Part shown: positions 25,777 through 34,713 of the stretch, piece by piece
Layout of the letters: the number at the start of each line of letters is the position of its first letter
Numbering within the stretch: position 1 is the first letter of the stretch
NCBI GenBank assembly: GCA_023397675.1
Contig: JAEWTV010000010.1
Coordinates: 62,001 to 126,000 of the forward strand
Origin: Bacillota bacterium
Lineage (GTDB): Bacteria; Bacillota; Clostridia; Acetivibrionales; JANLFN01
DNA length: 64,000 bases
Reading direction: 5' to 3'
Position numbers and translations under genes: made by a program
The notes under the pieces: model-generated
The model's input: the letters and a program-made list of their open reading frames with translations, nothing else
What the model was told of the DNA's origin: nothing
Databases searched by the model: none

Positions 25777-26384
25777 TGCGCAATCCCCTGAATATTTCTC
25801 TTTCTGAGTTCATCCACCATAAGCCTCAGAGCCCTTCCCCTGTGACTTATTTCATGTTTATCTTCAGGTTCCATCTGAGCAGTAGTCATTTTATACTCTG
25901 GCATGTAAAACAGAGGGTCATATCCGAAACCATTGCTGCCTTCCGGCTTATAGCCTATAAAGCCCTCGCAGGTTCCTCTGACAGTAAAGGCCTCACCGTT
26001 TGGAAGCACTACTGCTATGGCGCATACAAATCGTGCAGAACGTTTTTCAAAAGGTACATCTGCCAGCATATTCAATAGCTTATTGTTTTTATCTGAATCT
26101 GTTGCACCTTCACCCGCAAACCTTGCCGAATAAATGCCTGGTGCACCGTTAAGGTAATCAACCTCCAGACCCGAATCATCAGCCATAACCACTTCATGGG
26201 TTTTATCAAAAACAGCTTTCGCCTTAATCACTGCATTTTCTTCAAAGGTACTTCCCGTTTCGTCAATTTCATCAGAAACTCCCGCTTCCTCCATAGAAAT
26301 TACCTCAAACTGAAGTCCTGTAAGTATTTCTTCTATTTCTTTAAGCTTTCCCTTGTTCTTCGTCGCTGCTATGAATTTTCTCAT
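25773..26384 (-). CDS. rdgB: XTP/dITP diphosphatase (RdgB/HAM1)
   Basis: Removes deaminated purine nucleoside triphosphates (dITP, XTP) to protect DNA and RNA. Motifs: N-terminal ATKNKGKLKE (substrate Lys/Asn), ADDSGLEVDYL with catalytic Asp, and SNGFGYDPLF with SHRGRAL near the C-terminus. Length 203 is typical. The start overlaps the 3' end of rph by 44 bases in another frame, a conserved arrangement. Cytosolic. Confidence 0.96.
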   Translation of the reverse strand: MRKFIAATKNKGKLKEIEEILTGLQFEVISMEEAGVSDEIDETGSTFEENAVIKAKAVFDKTHEVVMADDSGLEVDYLNGAPGIYSARFAGEGATDSDKNNKLLNMLADVPFEKRSARFVCAIAVVLPNGEAFTVRGTCEGFIGYKPEGSNGFGYDPLFYMPEYKMTTAQMEPEDKHEISHRGRALRLMVDELRKRNIQGIAQ

Positions 26385-27129
26385 CTCTAGTTACTCTCCC
26401 GACCTCATATTGTACATCCCCTAATGCTTCTTTCTGTAAGCTTATAAGATTGTTAACACCATTTTCCGCATAGGAAAGCAATTTATCAAACTGCTTCCGG
26501 CTAAAAGGCGACTGTTCTCCGGTTGCCTGTATTTCTATAAATTCCCCGTTTCCAGCCATAATAACATTCATGTCAACAATAGCGTTGGAATCCTCTTCAT
26601 AGCACAAATCCAGCATTTCCTCACCGTTAATCAGGCCAACACTGGTTGCAGCAACAAAATCTGTAATCGGAATCTTCTCAATTAAACCATCATCAACAAG
26701 CTTCTTACATGCGTCGACAAGTGCAACAAAGCCGCCTGTTATAGAAGCCGTCCTTGTTCCGCCATCAGCCTGTATTACATCGCAGTCTATTATAATGGAT
26801 CTTTCTCCAAGAAGATTAAAGTTAACCACCGACCTTAAGGACCTGCCAATAAGTCTTTGAATTTCCTGGCTTCTGCCGTTTAATTTAAGCTTGCTTATAT
26901 CTCTTGAATTCCTGGTACTTGTTGCTCTGGGAAGCATTGAATATTCTGCTGTTACCCAACCTTCTCCCAATCCTTTTTTAAAGGGTGGAACCTTTTCATC
27001 TACCGAAGCATTACAAATCACCTTTGTGTTACCTACTTCTATTAAAACCGAACCTTCAGCATATTTAATATAATTCCTTGTAATTTTAACAGGTCTTAGC
27101 TGTGAATTATTTCTATTATCAATTCTCAA
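26341..27129 (-). CDS. rph: ribonuclease PH
   Basis: Phosphorolytic 3'-5' exoribonuclease trimming tRNA 3' ends. Typical MR.D.R....RPV start, a GWVTAEYSMLPRAT motif and a QRLIGRSLR segment; the conserved DVIQADGGTRTASITG catalytic region is intact. Length 262 is normal. Start codon is TTG at 27129 with GGGGAAGG 7 bases upstream. First gene of an rph-rdgB-phosphodiesterase operon. Confidence 0.96.
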   Translation of the reverse strand: MRIDNRNNSQLRPVKITRNYIKYAEGSVLIEVGNTKVICNASVDEKVPPFKKGLGEGWVTAEYSMLPRATSTRNSRDISKLKLNGRSQEIQRLIGRSLRSVVNFNLLGERSIIIDCDVIQADGGTRTASITGGFVALVDACKKLVDDGLIEKIPITDFVAATSVGLINGEEMLDLCYEEDSNAIVDMNVIMAGNGEFIEIQATGEQSPFSRKQFDKLLSYAENGVNNLISLQKEALGDVQYEVGRVTRDEKIHSSDEEQGKA

Positions 27130-27249
27130 TTGATTACCTTCCCCTCAACTGTAGTTTAAAAATATAAATCTTAAAATATATTTTACCATGTACAGTCAAT
27201 TCATACGACTAAAAATTACAAATATATATTAATATTGTAAACTTCCAAA

Positions 27250-28314
27250 TCAATAATTAATTTCATTAATATGTTCGGGTAAGATTAGACTGCTGATCTC
27301 CGTGCCTTCAGGCAGAATCGCCTGTTTACCGTCGATAAGTATTTTTACACTTTTAACTCCTTCTACCTGCTTCAAGCAATAAAGAATCTGATCAATCAAT
27401 CCGGCTTCGCGCGAATTGCCGCCCCCATACGATTTGATTGCACTGTTCACATTAATTGTAAGCACCCCTTCCTTCAGCAAACAGCCGATAAGCTTTGTTC
27501 CCGCAGGAATTTCGGTAAACAACCCACTTTCATCGAATGTTTTGCTCATAAACTGAATGGCTGCAGAAATCTTACTTTTAATATCCTTGTCTTCCAGTTC
27601 CTTCGAAATGGGAATCAGGTAGTAAATCTTGTCTGACTCGGCCCTGTATATAAAAGCATCATATTTGGCCATACCTTTTGTTATATTTATAGCACCTGAG
27701 TTTATTAATGTGTTCTTCCTATCAAGAAGACCTGAAATATCGGTCCCATATTTTAATTTTCCGTATTGCTTTCCTTCTATTAATATATTTACACTTTTTA
27801 TTGTAGTAAGCTCGGTTAAGGAATAAACCAGAGAAACTACTGCATTTCTTTCAGCCATTTCATTTTTAGCTTCAGTAAATTTTGAATTAAAATCAATGCG
27901 AACAGTACCATCTTTAATGTTTATACTTTTAAGTACAGTTCCTTGCGGAAGAACCGGAGCTAGACCCAAAGCCAACAGCTTTGCACGGTTTTTCTCATTG
28001 TCAGTAAGTTCTCCTATAACAGTTCTTGCAATACTTAAGGTTTTGGCAAGCTTAAGTGTGACAGGAACCACAAAACCGCCTTTATCTTGATAATAAAGTG
28101 TTACAGACATTTTTACTTCTTCCGTTTTTCCCGTATCCTTCTTTATATCAGTACTGTTATTTACTGTAGAAGCATTCCTGGAAGTCGATGTTGTCTGTGC
28201 TGATTTTGTACCTTGATTGGAATTGCCTGCTGTACTTTTCTCTCCGCTGGTTGTACATGCGCTTAACATAAAAATGTATATGATTATTGTCACTAAAGCC
28301 GCCGGTTTTCTCAT
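27250..28314 (-). CDS. lipoprotein with two GerMN domains
   Basis: 354 residues. Lipobox LSAC near residue 20, then a Thr/Ser/Asn-rich linker and two GerMN (sporulation/spore germination) domains at about 90-185 and 235-335, each ending in a (G)VKSV.ILI.GKQ.. beta segment. Such domains occur in GerM, a peptidoglycan-associated protein of sporulation and germination, and in wall-binding lipoproteins of other Firmicutes. It lies near the amidase and may work at the wall. Role in sporulation versus vegetative envelope is not decided by sequence. Confidence 0.88.
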   Translation of the reverse strand: MRKPAALVTIIIYIFMLSACTTSGEKSTAGNSNQGTKSAQTTSTSRNASTVNNSTDIKKDTGKTEEVKMSVTLYYQDKGGFVVPVTLKLAKTLSIARTVIGELTDNEKNRAKLLALGLAPVLPQGTVLKSINIKDGTVRIDFNSKFTEAKNEMAERNAVVSLVYSLTELTTIKSVNILIEGKQYGKLKYGTDISGLLDRKNTLINSGAINITKGMAKYDAFIYRAESDKIYYLIPISKELEDKDIKSKISAAIQFMSKTFDESGLFTEIPAGTKLIGCLLKEGVLTINVNSAIKSYGGGNSREAGLIDQILYCLKQVEGVKSVKILIDGKQAILPEGTEISSLILPEHINEINY

Positions 28315-28405
28315 ACTTATCCCTCCATAACATCACTTTACTAAGATTATGGACAATCAGCGGTTCCTTTAGTATTTCCCTTGATGATGCATGTTTGTTT
28401 TAATT

Positions 28406-28445
28406 CAAAACAAAAACACAGCCATTTTTAAGCAGCTGTGTTTTT
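28406..28445 (-). terminator. terminator of the amidase gene
   Basis: AAAACACAGC and GCTGTGTTTT pair around a 12-base loop. On the minus strand the stem is followed by TTTTTGTTTT. Confidence 0.85.
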
Positions 28446-28469
28446 AAGTCAATTATTTGTGATTTAATT

Positions 28470-30161
28470 CTACTTGGCCTTTTTTAAGGCATCCATAACA
28501 GAGTTCGCTAACGCCTGTGCAGCTTTTTGTCTGAACGACTCAGAAAGTAAATTGTTTCTGTCAGTCTTGTTTGACATAAATGCTACTTCAGCCAAAGCTG
28601 CCGGCATTGTTGTAAGTCTTAGCACTCCCAGGTCAGGCCTTTTTATAATACTCAAATTCTTTGTTTTAAGAGATTCAATAAGTTTCCCCTGTATAATGTT
28701 CGCAAATTGCTGTCCGGTAAGTGACCACCCCTGCCTTGGTTCAGGATAGTACAACGTCATAGTACCATTTGATGATGAACTTCCTGTTGAATTGTTATGT
28801 ACACAAAGGAAAAGTGTTGCATTAAGATCATTTGCTATGAAAGCTCTTTCAGCTATTCCTACATAGCTGTCATCTTCCCTCATTATATATGTTTTTATGC
28901 CATTCTTCTTTAAAATAGCATTAAGCTTTAACGATATATCGAGGTTCAGATTCTTTTCCAGAATACTTCCCGAAACAGCTCCGGATTCAAAACCTCCGTG
29001 CCCGGGATCGATTACTACAAGTTTTTCATTGTCAGCAGCAGGATGCAGCAGTGTTATTGCAGTATTTATCAGATTACCATTATCATAATTTCTGGTAACA
29101 ACCTCATAATATAGCTTGGTCTTTGCATTAAAGGTCATGCTTGTCTTATTGGTAAGTGGATCATTTGTAATTTCAACGGAATTAAGATATGTATCATTTA
29201 TATTCATGATTCCCGTGCCAACATCGGCACTGCTGGAGTCAAAGGTTATTGTATATTTCTTTCCTGTTGCATCATAGTTCCCTGTATAATACTTTTGCGT
29301 ATTAACTGACATCCCGTCAGTCAGAACTGTGTCATTTAATATGAAACCAGTCCTGTCACCATTATTGCTGTACTCAATATTCTTATATGTTGGAGTCTGA
29401 ATACCGATTACAAGCTGTCCTGCCTTTTCTTCAACTGTGTAAGGCTGTTGACCGTTCATATCAAGTACAACCCTTGCAGTACTGTTATCAAGAGCTCTGT
29501 ACCTTATTGCATCTACGAAGTTTCCGGTTGCATTGATTTTTACTTCCTTAGCAGGCGCCTTTACATTGTACAAATCTATAACCAGTCTGTCGGTATCAGA
29601 AAGCCTTGTTATATTATAGCTTTTATACCTTTCGGCTTGAATTGCCACAACATCTGACCCATCAGCTTTAGAAAAGCCAACATCCCTGAGGTTTCCATAT
29701 GTATCAATAATCAAAGCACCTTCTGAACCCGATAGAGTAACATTAAAATTTAACTGACTTTTTAAAGCTGCAACCGGGAACATAAGCCTTTCATTTATTT
29801 TCTTTACGGGAACTCCCATATCATAGTTAGTGCCGTTGATTACAGCGTTTTTGCTGTTGGATGTAAGTAGGATTGAATAACCATTATATGAAACGGTCAT
29901 TTTCTGTGCAGCAGCATTCCACGAAACAGAAGCACCAAGTTTCTCAAAAAGAGCTCTGACCGGTACCATTGAACGTCCATTCATAACAATAACAGGAACA
30001 TCGGAACTTACAACCTCTCCATTAACCTTCAGTTTATAGGTTGTCCCTGTGTATTTATAGGTTTTTCCGTCGTAGCTCAATGAAATACTTTGTGCGCTAA
30101 CAGTAGTTGCAAAAGAAAAAACAATAATTAATGATAATAATATTGAAGCAAACTTTTTCAT
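28470..30161 (-). CDS. N-acetylmuramoyl-L-alanine amidase, secreted
   Basis: Zn-dependent peptidoglycan amidase, 563 residues. Signal peptide to about residue 24 (AQS). A copper-amine-oxidase-like N domain (about 45-150: NGRSMVPVRALFEKLGA), an AMIN wall-targeting domain (about 155-250), a linker domain, and a C-terminal Amidase_3 domain (about 385-560) with VIDPGHGG (zinc His), EK-NLNLDIS (zinc Glu) and VHNNS (zinc His). All zinc ligands are present. Expected in cell separation or autolysis. Monocistronic, near other envelope genes. Confidence 0.93.
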   Translation of the reverse strand: MKKFASILLSLIIVFSFATTVSAQSISLSYDGKTYKYTGTTYKLKVNGEVVSSDVPVIVMNGRSMVPVRALFEKLGASVSWNAAAQKMTVSYNGYSILLTSNSKNAVINGTNYDMGVPVKKINERLMFPVAALKSQLNFNVTLSGSEGALIIDTYGNLRDVGFSKADGSDVVAIQAERYKSYNITRLSDTDRLVIDLYNVKAPAKEVKINATGNFVDAIRYRALDNSTARVVLDMNGQQPYTVEEKAGQLVIGIQTPTYKNIEYSNNGDRTGFILNDTVLTDGMSVNTQKYYTGNYDATGKKYTITFDSSSADVGTGIMNINDTYLNSVEITNDPLTNKTSMTFNAKTKLYYEVVTRNYDNGNLINTAITLLHPAADNEKLVVIDPGHGGFESGAVSGSILEKNLNLDISLKLNAILKKNGIKTYIMREDDSYVGIAERAFIANDLNATLFLCVHNNSTGSSSSNGTMTLYYPEPRQGWSLTGQQFANIIQGKLIESLKTKNLSIIKRPDLGVLRLTTMPAALAEVAFMSNKTDRNNLLSESFRQKAAQALANSVMDALKKAK

Positions 30162-30332
30162 TAAAACATCTCCCGGTTTTTGTCATTAGTTTTTATGCTA
30201 ATTTATATTTCGACAAAAACTTAAGACATTCCTCCATGAAAAATGTTAAAAGGCGAAATGTAATAAAACTGTAATTCCCAGGAAAACATTCTGAAATATT
30301 TTAAAAGAATTGTGAGAATCGCTTAGTATGAA

Positions 30333-30863
30333 TTATTTCTTAGTATACTTAGACTCATTGAATGAGACGATACATCCGCAGAATTTCTGCCTGTAAAGGC
30401 CCATTTCCCTTGCGCCCTGCTGTCCCTGACGGAATCCAGGCCGGAAATCCCTGTAATAAAAATCTACGCCATATTTTTGGGAAAACTTTTCTCCAAGCTC
30501 TTTTATAAGCTCATGTTTCTGGTATGGACTTACAAGCAGTGACATGGTAAAAGCATCATATTTGTTTTGGGCAGCAAAAGAGGCAGCCTTATCAAGCCTT
30601 ATACTGTAACACATATTGCACCTGTCATCATCCAGACCTTTGAAACTTTCCCATTTGTCCTGCATAAAGTCTTCAAAATAAGTAACAGGAACATTCTTGA
30701 TTCGAGAAAACATCTCCACATTCTCTTTTCGTCTTTGAAACTCATCTATAGGGTGAATGTTAGGATTGTAGTACAATCCTTCAACATCAATTCCTTCATT
30801 TTGCAGAACTTCTGTGGGATATACCGAGCACGGAGCACAGCACATATGCATAAGAAGCTTCAT
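30333..30863 (-). CDS. queH: epoxyqueuosine reductase QueH
   Basis: Fe-S/zinc enzyme reducing epoxyqueuosine to queuosine in tRNA, the non-cobalamin alternative to QueG. MCCAPC near the N-terminus, a middle DDRCNMCYSIRL, and a C-terminal FCGC supply the four-Cys and further Cys ligands. 176 residues from the ATG at 30863, which has GAGGTAA 4-8 bases upstream; the frame is open to 30881. It lies about 60 bases downstream of ruvB, the usual ruvC-ruvA-ruvB-queH order of clostridia. Confidence 0.95.
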   Translation of the reverse strand: MKLLMHMCCAPCSVYPTEVLQNEGIDVEGLYYNPNIHPIDEFQRRKENVEMFSRIKNVPVTYFEDFMQDKWESFKGLDDDRCNMCYSIRLDKAASFAAQNKYDAFTMSLLVSPYQKHELIKELGEKFSQKYGVDFYYRDFRPGFRQGQQGAREMGLYRQKFCGCIVSFNESKYTKK

Positions 30864-30922
30864 AATTACCTCAACATTCATAGTTTACAATTTACAGAGT
30901 ACAGTTGTTTAACAGCCATTAA

Positions 30923-31918
30923 TCAATCTTCGTAATTGACTCCTAAATGTTTATACGCAAGCTTTGTTGCAACCCTTCCCCTGGGTGTCTTATTAATAAA
31001 TCCAAGCTGAATAAGGTAAGGCTCATAAACATCCTCAATGGTTTCAGTTTCTTCACCAATTGCTGCAGCCAGTGTGTCAAGCCCTACCGGTCCTCCGCCG
31101 AACTTATGTATTATGGATGAAAGCATATTCTTATCAACACCGTCAAGGCCTATTTCATCAACCTCAAGAGCATTAAGTCCAACAACCGAAATGTCATAAT
31201 TAATAAATCCGTTCGATTTTACCTGGGCAAAATCCCTTACCCTCTTAAGCAACCTGTTGGCTATTCTAGGCGTTCCCCTTGAGCGTCTGGCAATTTCCTG
31301 TGCACCTTCGTCGTCAATCCCCACCCCTAAAATGCCTGCAGACCTCTTTACAATCTGCTCAAGCTCCTTTGGAGTATACATTTCGAGTCTGTTTATAACT
31401 CCAAACCTATCACGAAGTGGTGATGTCAAAAGTCCTGCCCTGGTTGTAGCTCCAATGAGCGTAAATTTGGGCAAATCAAGCCTTATGGAACGGGCACTCG
31501 GACCCTTGCCAATTATAATGTCAAGAGCATAGTCCTCCATTGCAGGGTACAGGATTTCCTCAACGTTCTTATTAAGCCTGTGAATTTCATCTATAAACAA
31601 AACATCATAGCTTCCAAGGTTTGTCAGTATCGCAGCAAGATCACCTGGCTTTTCTATAGCCGGACCCGACGTTATTCTAATGTTAACGCCAAGTTCAGAG
31701 GCTATTATTCCTGCCAAAGTTGTTTTTCCAAGTCCGGGAGGTCCGTACAGTAAAATGTGGTCAAGTGCTTCCTTTCTCTGCTTTGCAGCTTCAATAAAGA
31801 CAGTAAGGTTTTCCTTAACCTTGCTCTGCCCTACATATTCACTGAACTTTCGGGGTCTTAAGCTGACCTCATCAACATCTTCATTTTTAAGTTCACAATC
31901 AACTAATCTTTCTTCCAT
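30923..31918 (-). CDS. ruvB: Holliday junction branch-migration ATPase RuvB
   Basis: AAA+ motor of branch migration. Walker A GPPGLGKTT (about 59-67), Walker B LFIDEIHR, sensor ATTRAG, arginine finger region RDRFG, and a C-terminal winged helix with GGGPVGLDTLA. 331 residues is normal. It starts 20 bases after ruvA and belongs to the ruvCAB operon. Confidence 0.97.
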   Translation of the reverse strand: MEERLVDCELKNEDVDEVSLRPRKFSEYVGQSKVKENLTVFIEAAKQRKEALDHILLYGPPGLGKTTLAGIIASELGVNIRITSGPAIEKPGDLAAILTNLGSYDVLFIDEIHRLNKNVEEILYPAMEDYALDIIIGKGPSARSIRLDLPKFTLIGATTRAGLLTSPLRDRFGVINRLEMYTPKELEQIVKRSAGILGVGIDDEGAQEIARRSRGTPRIANRLLKRVRDFAQVKSNGFINYDISVVGLNALEVDEIGLDGVDKNMLSSIIHKFGGGPVGLDTLAAAIGEETETIEDVYEPYLIQLGFINKTPRGRVATKLAYKHLGVNYED

Positions 31919-31938
31919 TGTATAACCCCCGTAAAAAG

Positions 31939-32538
31939 CTATCTTACAAGACCCTTCAATGCACCCTTGATTATGGATTCAAGATCCATTTCATCCGAAT
32001 AAACAGCCGAAACAGCCTTACTGGCTTCCAATGCAGTATAGCCAAGTACCATCAGGGCACTTATGGCTTCGGACACTCTGGAATTTTCTTTAACTACAGC
32101 AGCAGCATCAGTCTTTCCTATATCTGCAAGCTGTTCCTTCTTTATCTTATCCTTGAGCTCAAGTATTATTCTCTGGGCCATTTTATTGCCTATTCCCTGG
32201 GCTTTTACAAGTGATTTCACATCATCAGTAATAACAGCAAGTCCAAATTTCGAAGGAGAAACAGCTGATATAACAGCCATTGCAGCCTTGGGTCCTACTC
32301 CAGACACAGTTATAAGGAGTTCGAACATTCCAAGCTCTTCCTGTGTAAGAAAGCCATACAGATTCATTGCATCTTCTCTGACATAAAAATATGTATAAAG
32401 TGTAACCTTCTCATTAAGCGGTCCTATTGCCTCGGTAGTAGTCAAAGGTACAAAAATCTTATAACCGATACCATTATTCTCTACAACTACGAAATCTCCG
32501 TGTTTTACGGTAAGTTCACCCTTTATGTAAGCTAACAG
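31939..32538 (-). CDS. ruvA: Holliday junction binding protein RuvA (non-ATG start)
   Basis: 199 residues: OB-fold (about 1-65), two HhH motifs (about 70-140: LFELLITVSGVGPKAAMAVI, LVKAQGIGNKMAQRIILELK) and a C-terminal RuvB-binding domain. The shortest standard-codon ORF begins only at 32445 and would miss the first 31 residues of the OB-fold. The true frame extends upstream to a CTG at 32538, giving the family-typical (M)LAYIKGEL, with GGGGGGAG 4-6 bases ahead. An ATT at 32541 is the only alternative. No ATG, GTG or TTG exists at the conserved position, so a rare start codon seems used. Confidence 0.92.
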   Translation of the reverse strand: MLAYIKGELTVKHGDFVVVENNGIGYKIFVPLTTTEAIGPLNEKVTLYTYFYVREDAMNLYGFLTQEELGMFELLITVSGVGPKAAMAVISAVSPSKFGLAVITDDVKSLVKAQGIGNKMAQRIILELKDKIKKEQLADIGKTDAAAVVKENSRVSEAISALMVLGYTALEASKAVSAVYSDEMDLESIIKGALKGLVR

Positions 32539-32585
32539 AATGCTCCCCCCAAATAAAATATATTTGATAGTTTTATTTATTCCAA

Positions 32586-33080
32586 TTATTTAAATGTACC
32601 TATCATATTCATCTTGTGTGAGTGTCCATGGCATATTGCTATAGCCAGTGCATCAGCAACATCATCAGGTTTTGGGATAGCCGGAAGGTTGAGCAGCACC
32701 TTTACCATTTGCTGCACCTGAGCCTTTTCCGCCCGTCCATAGCCTACAACCGACTGTTTAACCTGCAGCGGCGTATATTCAAAAACCGGGATGCCCGACT
32801 TTGCAGCGGTAAGTAAAACCACACCCCTGCCATGTCCGACATTAAGCGCCGTTTTAATGTTCTTGTTAAAAAAAAGTTCCTCAACAGAAATAAAATCAGG
32901 CCTGAATTTTTCAATAACCTTTTCAAGCCCTTCACTTAGGGAAAGAAGTCTTTTCGGCATTTCCATACCTGCGGGAGTTGTAACTGCCCCGTAGTCAATA
33001 ACCGAAAATTTGTTCCCCTCATATTTTACTACACCGTAACCTGTTATTGCAAATCCCGGATCTATCCCCAGAATGATCAT
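32586..33080 (-). CDS. ruvC: Holliday junction resolvase RuvC
   Basis: Metal-dependent junction endonuclease with an RNase H fold: catalytic Asp in GIDPGFAITGYG at the N-terminus, Glu in SVEELFFNKN, and C-terminal PDDVADALAIAICH holding the last acidic pair. About 164 residues from the ATG at 33080, family-typical; the frame is open to 33137 but that extension is not conserved in look. First gene of ruvCAB-queH. Confidence 0.95.
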   Translation of the reverse strand: MIILGIDPGFAITGYGVVKYEGNKFSVIDYGAVTTPAGMEMPKRLLSLSEGLEKVIEKFRPDFISVEELFFNKNIKTALNVGHGRGVVLLTAAKSGIPVFEYTPLQVKQSVVGYGRAEKAQVQQMVKVLLNLPAIPKPDDVADALAIAICHGHSHKMNMIGTFK

Positions 33081-33343
33081 TTGTGACGCACCGCCTATTA
33101 TCTCAATGGGTCTATGTACTAGTTTAGTTTTGTTCAAGAACAGACGTGTTCCGGGTTTAGAGCCTGTAAATTCAGCTCGGGCAAATTCAAACTCGATGGA
33201 TGATTATGAAATAAATATTAGGTAATCATTCATCTCAAACAGTGAATTTGCTATTCCTCGCTCGGATTAACATGCTCTACAACCACTTCACACAAAGTTC
33301 TTTCACAAAATTAAACTAGCACAAGAGAATTGATAATATTATT
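33081..33343. other. gene-free region with nested inverted repeats
   Basis: Between the divergent ruvC and argG genes. 33181-33189 pairs with 33243-33251 (9 bp, perfect) and inside it 33195-33206 pairs with 33223-33234 (11 of 12). No reading frame fits. A GAACA-N4-TGTTC pair near the ruvC end is visible, but its spacing does not fit the LexA box of Firmicutes. Confidence 0.55.
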
Positions 33344-33393
33344 TCTGAATATTTATAATTTTTATTGCATATTTATACATTTAGTTGTATAAT
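33344..33393 (+). promoter_or_regulatory. argGH promoter overlapped by two ARG boxes
   Basis: TTGCAT (33365-33370), 17 bases, TATAAT (33388-33393) form the promoter. Two 18-base ARG-box-like sites lie at 33344-33361 and 33364-33381 (the second matches 16 of 18 consensus positions), with a 2-base gap as bound by an ArgR hexamer. The downstream box covers the -35, implying repression by arginine-ArgR. Confidence 0.8.
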
Positions 33394-33491
33394 AAACATT
33401 AAATTTAATAAATCATACCAATTGATTTAGGTTATAATTATAATTAAACCAATTGATTACATTTTAACATAATATTCTTGGAGGTAATAGT

Positions 33492-34712
33492 ATGAGTCAA
33501 AAAGAAAAGGTAGTTCTTGCATATTCAGGAGGTCTTGATACTTCAATAATTATTCCATGGCTTAAGGAAAACTATGATTATGAAGTAATCGCTGTAGCCG
33601 GTGACGTTGGACAGGGAGAAGAGCTTTCCCCATTGAATGAGAAAGCTATTAAGACAGGAGCAAGCAAAATCTATATAGAGAATTTACAGGAAGAATTCGT
33701 AACTGATTTTATATTCCCTACTCTTAAGGCTCACGCAATATATGAAGGCAAATACCTTCTTGGTACTTCATTTGCAAGACCTGTAATAGCAAAAAGACTT
33801 GTTGAAATAGCTGAAAAAGAGGGAGCAACAGCAATCTGTCATGGTGCGACAGGTAAAGGAAATGACCAGGTTCGTTTCGAGCTTACTGTTAAGGCACTTG
33901 CTCCTCACTTAAAGATAATAGCTCCATGGAGAATCTGGGATATCAAATCAAGAGAAGATGCAATAGATTATGCAAATGCAAGAAATATTCCTATCCCTGT
34001 TTCAAAGAAGGATAACTACAGCATGGACAGGAACCTATGGCACTTGAGTCACGAAGGTCAGGATTTGGAAGATCCATGGAACGAGCCTCAGTATGAAAAG
34101 CTTCTCAAGCTCATGGTTTCACCTGAAAAAGCTCCAGACAAGGCTGAATATGTAGAAATATATTTTGAACAAGGTATTCCAAAGAAGGTTAACGGTAAGG
34201 AATACGGTCCGGTAGAATTAATTGAGGTATTAAATAAATTAGGTGCGCAAAACGGTATCGGTATTATAGATATGGTTGAAAACAGACTTGTAGGTATGAA
34301 GTCCAGAGGCGTTTATGAAACTCCCGGCGGAACCATCCTTTACGCTGCTCACAGGGAACTCGAGCTTCTCTGTATTGACAGGGATACATTACACTACAAA
34401 GACATAGTTGCTCAGAAATTTGCTGAACTTGTATATTACGGACAGTGGTACACTCCTCTTAGAGAATCACTCTCAGCATTTGTTGATGTTACTCAAAAGA
34501 ATGTAACAGGAACAGTAAGGCTGAAGCTCTATAAAGGAAACTGTATGCCTGCAGGTTCAAAATCTGATTATTCATTATACAGTGAAGAAATTGCTACCTT
34601 CGGTAAGGATGAAGTTTATAACCAGAAGGATTCAGAAGGCTTTATTAACCTGTTCGGTCTGCCTATCAAGGTCAATGCATTAATGAATAAGAAGAATGAA
34701 GGTAAAAAGTAA
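33492..34712 (+). CDS. argG: argininosuccinate synthase
   Basis: ATP-dependent condensation of citrulline and aspartate, the penultimate arginine step. P-loop AYSGGLDTS at residues 9-17, GHGATGKGNDQVRFEL motif in the middle, 406 residues as usual. GGAGGTAATAGT precedes the ATG. First gene of argGH under an ARG-box promoter; the long leader contains a direct repeat CCAATTGATT. Confidence 0.97.
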   Translation: MSQKEKVVLAYSGGLDTSIIIPWLKENYDYEVIAVAGDVGQGEELSPLNEKAIKTGASKIYIENLQEEFVTDFIFPTLKAHAIYEGKYLLGTSFARPVIAKRLVEIAEKEGATAICHGATGKGNDQVRFELTVKALAPHLKIIAPWRIWDIKSREDAIDYANARNIPIPVSKKDNYSMDRNLWHLSHEGQDLEDPWNEPQYEKLLKLMVSPEKAPDKAEYVEIYFEQGIPKKVNGKEYGPVELIEVLNKLGAQNGIGIIDMVENRLVGMKSRGVYETPGGTILYAAHRELELLCIDRDTLHYKDIVAQKFAELVYYGQWYTPLRESLSAFVDVTQKNVTGTVRLKLYKGNCMPAGSKSDYSLYSEEIATFGKDEVYNQKDSEGFINLFGLPIKVNALMNKKNEGKK

Positions 34713-34713
34713 C

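Noticed and set aside
33081..33180. LexA/DinR box upstream of ruvC (GAACA-N4-TGTTC)
   Set aside because: The Firmicute box is GAAC-N4-GTTC; here the GAAC and GTTC halves are 6 bases apart.
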